Assembly: GCA_035534455.1 (NCBI GenBank) | Contig: DATLRV010000024.1 | Coordinates: 1-20,577, forward strand | Origin: JAJYVT01 sp035534455 | GTDB taxonomy: Bacteria > Actinomycetota > Acidimicrobiia > Acidimicrobiales > RAAP-2 | Length of the DNA: 20,577 nt | Direction: 5' to 3' | Translations under genes and position numbers: made by a program | In this document: piece after piece, positions 14,802-20,577 of the stretch | Numbering within the stretch: the first letter of the stretch is position 1 | Layout of the letters: each line of letters starts with the position of its first letter | Notes under the pieces: model-generated | The model's input: the letters and a program-made list of their open reading frames with translations, nothing else | Databases searched by the model: none | What the model was told of the DNA's origin: nothing

Positions 14802-17384
14802 GGTCGGAGGGCGGGCTGCGTGGGCCGGCGCTCGCAGGCTGCCGCGGCGGTGGCGGTCCCACCACGACCAGGCGAGGACCCCGAGGAGCGCCGCGCCCGA
14901 CACGGCGGCGACGACGAGCCCGACGTTGAGGAGCGACGGCCGGTAGTGGAGCTCGACGACGTGGCGTCCCGCCGGGACGACGGCCGCGAGCAGGAGTGTG
15001 TCGTACTCGTGGAGGGAGAGGGGGCGCCCGTCGATGGTGGCGTGCCAGCCCGGCACCGCCGTCACCCGCAGGACGAGCAGCGAGCGCGAGCGCGCGTCCA
15101 CGCGGACGTGCCATGTTCCCGCCATCGACTCGTGCGCCGGTTGGACGAGAGGGCGCGACCCTGCGCTCCCTTCCCAGGAGCTCGACCACGTCCCGTGCTC
15201 GCCGCCACCCGTGCCGCGGCGGAGGGGCACGAGCGTCGCCCGGCCCGAGTCGGGCACTGCGTAGAGGCCCTCGCCCCGGATCGTTGCGACGAGCTTGGTC
15301 CCGGGGGGACCCGACTTGCCCGCCGGTTCGAGCACGAAGGCGGCGCCGAAGAAGCGCGCGGTGCGGAGCGAGGACACCTCCGGGCAGAACAGTGAATTCG
15401 CCCCGGCCGGCGGCGTGCGCGACGTGCCAAGGAGCCCGCCGAGACCGGCGTAGTACTGGGTCGTCATGATGGGGTCGTAGTCGACGAGCTCGTTGACGCC
15501 GTAGGCGGCGTTCACGTCCGGCATGATCCCGACGCCGGGGAAGGCGTGGAGCTTGGCGCATGTCCCCATCCCGACGAGCTGTCCGCCCGCGTCGCGTTGG
15601 AGCGCGGCGATCGCGGGCGTGACCGGGAGAGGGTCGGGGGTGGACGACAGGAACCACGCGCCGCCCAGGATGCCGAAGGCCGCCTCGACACCGATCAGGA
15701 GCGCGAGGCCGCCGGGGCCGCCGATCGCGCCCGCCCAGCGCGCGGGGCCCGGGCGTGCGACCGGGCGTCCCGCGGCACGCGAGCCCTCCGCCGTGCGGCC
15801 CGCCATCCTGGCGGCGGCAACGAGCGCGCAGGTTGCGACGCCGATCGTCGGCCAGAGGAAGCTTGCCTGCCGGACGTTCGACTGCGGCGCCTTGAGGTGG
15901 CCGAGTCCGATGCCGAGTCGGATCTCCAGCACGGCGAGCCCCAGTGCGAGGAACACGGTGCCGGCGACGAGGAGGCGGTCGGTCCAACGGGGGACGAGGG
16001 GATCGAGCCCCGCCACCGCATCGGCGGTCCCGACGGCATCGGCGGCATCGACGGTCTCGGCGCCACCGGCGGTCTCGGCGCCACCGGCGGTCTCGCCCCT
16101 TCGTCGCCACGTGACGAGCAGCGCCTGCGCGCCGAAGGCGGCGAGCATGGCGAAGGCGAAATCGAGGAACGTCGTGCTGAGGTCGAGACGGAAGACCTTC
16201 GCCCCGGGGATGTGGCGCATGACCGCGGCGACCGGCGGCGCGAACAGGACGACGAGCAGCACGACCGTCAGGATCAAGAAGGCGAGGACCTCGGGGCGGC
16301 GACGGAGCCAGACGAGGCCGACGAGGGCGAGGATTAGCCCCACCGAGCCGACGTAGACCATCGAGACGTAGAGGTTGTCGACGCCGATGACCGATGTCAG
16401 GTTCGTCGGCACGCCGCTGTAGCCCACGAAGAGGAGGTGGGTCAGGTCGTGGGGCGGGAGGGACGAGACGTAGGGGCCGTGCACCCGCGCGGACGTGGTC
16501 AGGACCTGTCCACCCGGGAGGTAGATCGGGGCGACGAGCCCGGCCGCCCCGACGAGCGCGCCGAGCTGTGCGAGGAGCGCCCTTCCCGGCCGACCGCCGG
16601 CGGCGCCTCTCCCGTGTGGTCTCGGGAGGTTCGCGCGGCGCCGCTCGCCGAGCGCCACAACGACGGCGAAGACCCCCACGAAGCAGATGAGCAGGACGTC
16701 GATCTGCGGTTCTCCCGCGGCGAACGTCAGGGCGAGCAGGAACGCCATCAGCACCGCGGGAGCCGCCTTGCGCCGTCGCGTGGCCAGCGCCACCGACGCT
16801 GCCAGGACCCACGGCAGGAGCATGCACACGTCCGCTTCGTAGACGCCGAGCCACGCGGTGAAGGCGCCGCAGAGCTGGAAGATGGTCGCACCCGTCACCG
16901 CAGGGAGGACCCCGAGCCGCAGCATCCTGCACAGGACGTAGGTGCCGATGCCGGCGAGCACCAGCTCCGTCGCGATGGTCGCGGTGTGGGCGAGCGCCAG
17001 GGGCAACGCGTAGCCCATCACGTTCGCCAACCCGAACGGCGCAGACTGGAAGTTCGAGGCGAGCGGCATGCCGAGGAGGTTGGCGGGCTGCCACAGCGGC
17101 ACGACGCCGGCATGGACCTGGAGCCAGCTCAGGACCTGCCAGGGGATGAACTGCTGGATCTGGTCGGAGGCGATGGCGTTGTGGACGTGGGCGTTCGGCA
17201 CGCTCGTGAGGCCGAGCACCTTGAGAAGGTCGTACGGACCGATCGCTTTTCCGTGGCGCAGTGCCGGCGCGAGGAACCCGGCCGCACAGACGAGCAACCA
17301 GACGGCGGCGGCGGCGTCGGGCAGCACCCGTCGGGTGCGTGCCGGGACTCCGTTCACGACCGGCGAATCTATCGAAGCGCGCAC
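14787..17384 (-). CDS. Second YfhO-type polytopic membrane protein
   Basis: An 865-aa membrane protein of the same kind as the one at 8991-11336: N-terminal TM helix, then PLWQPANLLGMPLASNFQSA, many TM segments, and an extracytoplasmic C-terminal part with the YfhO-like VTAVPGWHATIDGRPL segment and a last TM helix before WWDRHRRGS. A predicted GT-C-like sugar transferase or polymer-modifying protein. A cytosolic loop carries an Ala/Gly/Thr/Glu low-complexity insert made by tandem repeats. The frame is open to 17528 but would run into the permease gene. I use GTG at 17384 after AGGGAG; GTG at 17357, which has TAGATT 8 bases before it, would be a leaderless alternative (856 aa). It lies 52 bp downstream of the permease and may be co-transcribed with it. 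Confidence 0.8.
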   Translation of the reverse strand: MRASIDSPVVNGVPARTRRVLPDAAAAVWLLVCAAGFLAPALRHGKAIGPYDLLKVLGLTSVPNAHVHNAIASDQIQQFIPWQVLSWLQVHAGVVPLWQPANLLGMPLASNFQSAPFGLANVMGYALPLALAHTATIATELVLAGIGTYVLCRMLRLGVLPAVTGATIFQLCGAFTAWLGVYEADVCMLLPWVLAASVALATRRRKAAPAVLMAFLLALTFAAGEPQIDVLLICFVGVFAVVVALGERRRANLPRPHGRGAAGGRPGRALLAQLGALVGAAGLVAPIYLPGGQVLTTSARVHGPYVSSLPPHDLTHLLFVGYSGVPTNLTSVIGVDNLYVSMVYVGSVGLILALVGLVWLRRRPEVLAFLILTVVLLVVLFAPPVAAVMRHIPGAKVFRLDLSTTFLDFAFAMLAAFGAQALLVTWRRRGETAGGAETAGGAETVDAADAVGTADAVAGLDPLVPRWTDRLLVAGTVFLALGLAVLEIRLGIGLGHLKAPQSNVRQASFLWPTIGVATCALVAAARMAGRTAEGSRAAGRPVARPGPARWAGAIGGPGGLALLIGVEAAFGILGGAWFLSSTPDPLPVTPAIAALQRDAGGQLVGMGTCAKLHAFPGVGIMPDVNAAYGVNELVDYDPIMTTQYYAGLGGLLGTSRTPPAGANSLFCPEVSSLRTARFFGAAFVLEPAGKSGPPGTKLVATIRGEGLYAVPDSGRATLVPLRRGTGGGEHGTWSSSWEGSAGSRPLVQPAHESMAGTWHVRVDARSRSLLVLRVTAVPGWHATIDGRPLSLHEYDTLLLAAVVPAGRHVVELHYRPSLLNVGLVVAAVSGAALLGVLAWSWWDRHRRGSLRAPAHAARPPTPGLP
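16054..16095 (-). repeat. 18-bp in-frame tandem repeat (2.3 copies)
   Basis: GTCTCGGCGCCACCGGCG occurs twice in perfect tandem (16054-16071, 16072-16089), with the first six bases again at 16090-16095. It encodes the Gly-Ala-Glu-Thr-Ala-Gly type insert in a loop of the YfhO-type protein. Degenerate GACGGCATCGGCGGCATC copies lie on its left. Confidence 0.8.
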
Positions 17385-17436
17385 TGCTCCCTGATGGCGC
17401 GGACGGCGCCAGGTCGGGATCGTGTAAGGGTGCCCC

Positions 17437-18930
17437 CTACAGCGGCGGCGCCTCGGCGAGCAGGCGGTCCTGCTCGTCCGCTTGCTTGCGGACGCTCGCG
17501 AAGGCGAGCACCAGGTAGACGAGCGCACCCACCCCGATGCCGAGGTAGACGCTGAAGTCGGCGTATGTGGTGTGCGCGGTGACCTCGTTCAGCCAGGTCG
17601 GCATCGTGAAGTAGATGTGCGGTGTCACCGACAGCCCCGAGGCGGCGGCGAACATCCCGGCGAGCTGGGCGATGATCGCCGGCCAGAAGATCCCGCCGTT
17701 GCGGTAGTAGAGCGAGTCGCGCCCGGTCCGCTGGAGGTGGGCCGGCACGTACTTGAACCGCCGGAGGACCCAGTCGGTCATGTAGATCCCGAACCACGGC
17801 GCGATCCAGATGATCACCATGAAGACGAAGTCGCCGAGGTACGTGGAGAACGACGTGCTGAGCACGGCGAAGATCGAGAACCCGAGCACGATCACGCAGT
17901 CGATGACGACGGCCACGTACCGCTTGACGTGCACGCCCATCGCCTGGAGCGTGACCCCCGAGGAGTAGAGGTCGAGACCGTTGATCGCGAAGATTTGAAA
18001 GGCCGCGAAGATGAGGAACAGCACGACGAACCAGGCGGGGATGGCGGTCTGGGTCGCGAGCGCTGTGAACGCCGCCCCTGTCCCGAGGCCCTTCACGAAC
18101 GTGAAGACTGCCGCGCCGAGGACCATCACCAGGATCTCGGGGATCGCGGTGCAGACGAACACCCAACCGATGATCGAGGACTTCTTGGCCTCCGGCCGCA
18201 GGTACCGCGAGTAGTCGCTCCCGCACTCGGTCCAGCCGAGACCCGACAGGGTGATCGTGAACGCGAGGCCGGCCAGGTAGAGCGGCCATCCGACGCCGGC
18301 GTGCGAGCTCGCGGTGTGGACGTGGGGGATCGTGAAGCCGAGCATGATCGCGAAGATCGCCACGAAGGGGATGGTCAGCCAGCGCAGCACCCGCACGATC
18401 GTCGCGTGGCCGAGGAACGGGAGGACCGCCTGGATGGCGACCGCCACGATCACGAAGATCACCTTGGCCGGGTCGCCGGGCGTGAAGCCCGCCTTCACCG
18501 TGAGCACCAGCGCGGCGCCGACGATCAGGATGATCCCCTCGACCTCGAAGCCGAGCTGCGTCAGCCAGTTGAAGAAGGCGATGAGGCGGGAGCCGTTCGG
18601 CCCGTAGGCGGCCCGGTTGGTCCCGAACACGGTGGTGCCGGCCTGCGGGCCCTGGAGGCTCATGAGGCCGAGGAAGAAGAAGGAGAGGTTCCCGATGATG
18701 ATCACCGACACGGCCTGCCAGAAGGTGAAGCCGAAGGTCATCAGGATGGCGCCGTAGATGAAGTACTCGACCTGGACGCTCGCGCCGGCCCACATCCAGC
18801 CCACGTCCCTCGGCTTCGCCCAGCGCTCCGAGAGCGGGATGTAGTCGATCCCGTGGGTCTCGATGTGGAATGCCTCGTCCGACTCGGGCAGGTGCTCGGT
18901 GCTCGCGTTCCTGTCCAATGCGGTGGTCAT
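17437..18930 (-). CDS. NCS1-family nucleobase:cation symporter (purine/cytosine permease type)
   Basis: A 497-aa integral membrane transporter with about 12 TM segments, for uptake of a nucleobase or related compound with H+ or Na+. The N-terminus HGIDYIPLSERW followed by GASVQVEYFIYGAIL is typical for actinobacterial NCS1 proteins, and GWTECGSDYSRYL matches the conserved mid-protein segment. Start ATG at 18930 follows a strong purine-rich RBS (GAGGGGGG, 3 nt before the ATG) and a recognisable promoter. Substrate is not certain; cytosine would fit the cytosine deaminase at the left end of the window, 17 kb away, but allantoin, uracil or purines are also possible. Confidence 0.87.
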   Translation of the reverse strand: MTTALDRNASTEHLPESDEAFHIETHGIDYIPLSERWAKPRDVGWMWAGASVQVEYFIYGAILMTFGFTFWQAVSVIIIGNLSFFFLGLMSLQGPQAGTTVFGTNRAAYGPNGSRLIAFFNWLTQLGFEVEGIILIVGAALVLTVKAGFTPGDPAKVIFVIVAVAIQAVLPFLGHATIVRVLRWLTIPFVAIFAIMLGFTIPHVHTASSHAGVGWPLYLAGLAFTITLSGLGWTECGSDYSRYLRPEAKKSSIIGWVFVCTAIPEILVMVLGAAVFTFVKGLGTGAAFTALATQTAIPAWFVVLFLIFAAFQIFAINGLDLYSSGVTLQAMGVHVKRYVAVVIDCVIVLGFSIFAVLSTSFSTYLGDFVFMVIIWIAPWFGIYMTDWVLRRFKYVPAHLQRTGRDSLYYRNGGIFWPAIIAQLAGMFAAASGLSVTPHIYFTMPTWLNEVTAHTTYADFSVYLGIGVGALVYLVLAFASVRKQADEQDRLLAEAPPL

Positions 18931-18962
18931 GTGCCCCCCTCGTTCGACGACCGGTGGCTCAC

Positions 18963-18991
18963 ACGATGCGTGCTTCGCGTCGTCCCGTCAA
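18963..18991 (-). promoter_or_regulatory. Promoter of the NCS1 permease gene
   Basis: On the minus strand TTGACG (18991-18986) is followed after 17 bp by CATCGT (18968-18963). Transcription would start near 18956 and leave a short leader of about 26 nt that holds the GAGGGGGG ribosome binding site. Confidence 0.55.
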
Positions 18992-19189
18992 GGCGCATGC
19001 TACGGAATGCGGGGCGGCTCGGTGAGGATGCTGGCGCGTCACCTCGAGCGGGTCTGCCGGGCCACTGGCCTCCACCGCTCGCCTCCCCGGCGCGCGTCGC
19101 CGGCGCACCCTTGGAAAGCCTGGACCTCTCATTGAGCTTCACGCCGATTCGGTGCACAAACCCGCACGTGCGCACGACGCGCATGCGAG

Positions 19190-19198
19190 TTATCCACA
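19190..19198 (+). promoter_or_regulatory. Single perfect DnaA-box sequence
   Basis: TTATCCACA matches the DnaA-box consensus exactly. No second close match and no dnaA, dnaN or other origin-linked gene is nearby, so this is not evidence of an origin; it may be chance or a DnaA-regulated site. Confidence 0.4.
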
Positions 19199-19250
19199 GG
19201 ACGAGCGCCGCCCGGGAAAAATCGGCGAGGAAATCCAGCGTCCGTTGCGT

Positions 19251-19281
19251 GTCACAAAGTAGACTTCCCCACGGTTGTGAC
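19251..19281. promoter_or_regulatory. Hyphenated palindrome, possible operator or RNA stem
   Basis: GTCACAA (19251-19257) and TTGTGAC (19275-19281) are perfect inverted repeats spaced by 17 bp, i.e. 24 bp centre to centre. They flank TAGACT, the candidate -10 box of the secreted-protein gene. Confidence 0.35.
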
Positions 19282-19376
19282 TGATGTAGTACCGGTGCGA
19301 CCGTCGCCGCGCCGCCTGGCAGACCGCCTGGCGGAGGGGGGCGTTAGCCAACGTGAGAGACAGACAAGGCGAAAGC

Positions 19377-19395
19377 CAAGGAGGGAATACCCTTG
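19377..19395 (+). promoter_or_regulatory. Strong RBS with TTG start, able to fold into a hairpin
   Basis: AGGAGG (19379-19384) lies 8 nt before the TTG at 19393 and decides this start. The same stretch can pair CAAGG with CCTTG (19377-19381 with 19391-19395) or AGGG with CCCT (19382-19385 with 19390-19393), covering both RBS and start codon. Confidence 0.6.
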
Positions 19396-20577
19396 AAACA
19401 TCGAACACATCGGCTGCGTCGGGGTGCGGCAGCACTCGCACTCGGCGTAGGCATGGTGGGGAGCATGATCGGCGTCGCTGCCGGCACCGCGGGTGCCGCG
19501 ACAGTGACGAAGGCCACAATCTCCGCGACGACCAAGTCCCTCGGAAGCTGGGTCGGGACCACACAGCCGGCCGGCACAATCACGATCAAGCTCCCGGCGG
19601 CTGGCACATTCAACACAAAGACGATCACGCTGACGGCGACGAACACACCGACAACAGGCACAATCGTGTTCAGCAACGCCAAGGCGACATCGTCCGGTGC
19701 CCTCATCACAAAGGGCGTGGGATTCCCGACAGGCGTGGCGACAGTCGGCTCCACAACCATCCACATCCACGTGAACACGAAGACGACAGGTACGCCGGCA
19801 ACGATCACCGTCTACAACATTCGCTACACGACGGACGCTGCAGGTGACCACGCCAAGAAGGTCGTGGTCACCCCGGTGTCGACAGGTGTGACGTTCAACC
19901 CCACGACGGTGTCGAACGCCACATATCCCGCACCGGGGCCGACAACACCGACAGCCGTTCAGCTCGGAGCGACGACAACCCGCCCCGTGCCGCCGGTCGG
20001 TTTGGGTGCCTCGAATCAGCCGGTCAGCGGATGGGCACTGACGATCTACGGCACAGCGACACACGGCATCACGGCTGGCGCGCACCTGAAGATCACGCTT
20101 GAGCCGCACACAGGCACGAGCGTGTGTGCGACAACAGACGCGATCGCCTTCGCCGGGACGCCGAAGGTGGCGGTCGCGTCGGCGACACACACCACACTCG
20201 CGGCGACAAAGATCAAGGTGACGGCTGGAGCGCTCTCCGGGACCAATGGATGCACCGGGTTCTTCGCACCGAACGCCTTCACAGTCAAGTTCACAAGCAC
20301 CGTGAAGTTCACCCACGCAACAGGGTCGATCACGGTCGACATCACGACAGTGAAGTACGACGTCGCGCCGACAACCACGGTCGGGACAGTCACAGTCAGC
20401 GACTCGTACTACCCCAACGCGTTCGTGCCCGTGCCCATTACAAACGTTGGCCCGTACCACACAACAGGTCAGGGATCCACAGTCACATCGACAAACGCGA
20501 TCGTGTCGGACGCGTACGCGATGGTGAAGACAGTCAAGACCATTGCGCCCACAGCGTACGACCAGCCGGTCGGGACA
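19393..20577 (+). CDS. Secreted Thr-rich surface protein, incomplete at the right edge
   Basis: 395 codons without a stop up to the window edge. TTG start behind AGGAGG. The N-terminus MKHRTHRLRR, then a hydrophobic core ALALGVGMVGSMIGVAAG and an AGAA cleavage site near residue 36, is a standard Sec signal peptide. The mature part is rich in Thr, Val, Ala and Pro with alternating hydrophobic residues (for example TITIKLPAAGTF, TIHIHV, HLKITLEP, TVKFTSTVKF), which suggests beta-sandwich domains; it has only two Cys (in SVCATTD and NGCTGF). A C-terminal anchor such as CWB2 repeats may follow outside the window. By my count about 47 of about 90 Thr codons are ACA. No family recognised; an adhesin, surface-layer or wall protein is plausible but not shown. 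Confidence 0.8.
   Translation, partial: MKHRTHRLRRGAAALALGVGMVGSMIGVAAGTAGAATVTKATISATTKSLGSWVGTTQPAGTITIKLPAAGTFNTKTITLTATNTPTTGTIVFSNAKATSSGALITKGVGFPTGVATVGSTTIHIHVNTKTTGTPATITVYNIRYTTDAAGDHAKKVVVTPVSTGVTFNPTTVSNATYPAPGPTTPTAVQLGATTTRPVPPVGLGASNQPVSGWALTIYGTATHGITAGAHLKITLEPHTGTSVCATTDAIAFAGTPKVAVASATHTTLAATKIKVTAGALSGTNGCTGFFAPNAFTVKFTSTVKFTHATGSITVDITTVKYDVAPTTTVGTVTVSDSYYPNAFVPVPITNVGPYHTTGQGSTVTSTNAIVSDAYAMVKTVKTIAPTAYDQPVGT

Larger units (their letters stand above)
18931..19392. other. 462-bp intergenic region between divergent permease and secreted-protein genes
   Basis: No convincing gene is seen on either strand. The left 60 bp hold the permease promoter and RBS. The right 200 bp hold one DnaA-box sequence, a 7-bp hyphenated palindrome, a 9-bp direct repeat CCGCCTGGC (19312-19320 and 19324-19332), two small hairpins GGC-GTTA-GCC (19340-19349) and GGC-GAAA-GCC (19368-19377), and a strong RBS. 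I could not identify a -35/-10 pair for the plus-strand gene; TAGACT at 19260-19265 is the best -10 candidate but has no matching -35. Confidence 0.6.

Noticed and set aside
19190..19198. Origin of replication
   Set aside because: Only one DnaA box is present, with no AT-rich unwinding region and no dnaA, dnaN, recF or gyrB nearby.
17482..19284. A 600-codon open frame on the plus strand
   Set aside because: It runs antisense to the NCS1 permease, is dominated by Arg, Glu, Asp and Gly as expected for GC-rich shadow frames, and has no RBS or family motif.
19200..19392. Cyclic-di-GMP or cyclic-di-AMP riboswitch before the secreted-protein gene
   Set aside because: Small hairpins with a GAAA loop are present, but I could not find the conserved core segments of the GEMM or ydaO classes.

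Overview
The window looks like ordinary chromosome of a high-GC actinobacterium. The DNA is very GC-rich, GTG starts are common, genes overlap by GTGA, several starts lack a Shine-Dalgarno, and the secreted proteins include a CWB2-type wall binder. I cannot name the genus. An acidimicrobial or related deep-branching actinobacterial lineage would fit, but that is inference. I see no tRNA, rRNA, insertion sequence, CRISPR array or prophage.

Left part (1-3,642): a fungal-type cytosine deaminase (minus strand, stop just off the left edge) is divergent from a PLP-dependent threonine/serine dehydratase that seems to be read from a leaderless promoter. After a terminator hairpin comes a minus-strand gene for an extraordinary secreted Ala/Thr/Gly/Ser protein. 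It is built of 34-residue repeats, most carrying a CxxxC cysteine pair, and it follows a long, possibly structured 5' leader.

Envelope and amino-sugar part (3,643-8,945): a secreted protein with a GH25-like domain fused to three CWB2 wall-binding repeats is followed upstream by nagA and a GlmS-like SIS-domain deaminase. The last two overlap by 4 bp and should form an amino-sugar-phosphate catabolic pair. A divergent phosphoribosyltransferase gene has no normal start codon at its expected N-terminus.

Surface-glycan part (8,991-17,384): two family-2 glycosyltransferases and a YfhO-type polytopic membrane protein form a tight minus-strand operon. A divergent SAM-dependent methyltransferase and a second YfhO-type protein lie next to it. 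Together they look like a small locus for decorating an envelope glycan.

Right part (17,437-20,577): an NCS1-family nucleobase permease has a recognisable promoter and RBS. A 462-bp intergenic region with several inverted repeats and one perfect DnaA box follows. A second Thr-rich secreted protein then starts at TTG behind a strong AGGAGG and runs off the right edge. This gene and the 34-residue-repeat gene share a strong preference for the Thr codon ACA, which is almost absent from the metabolic genes of the window.
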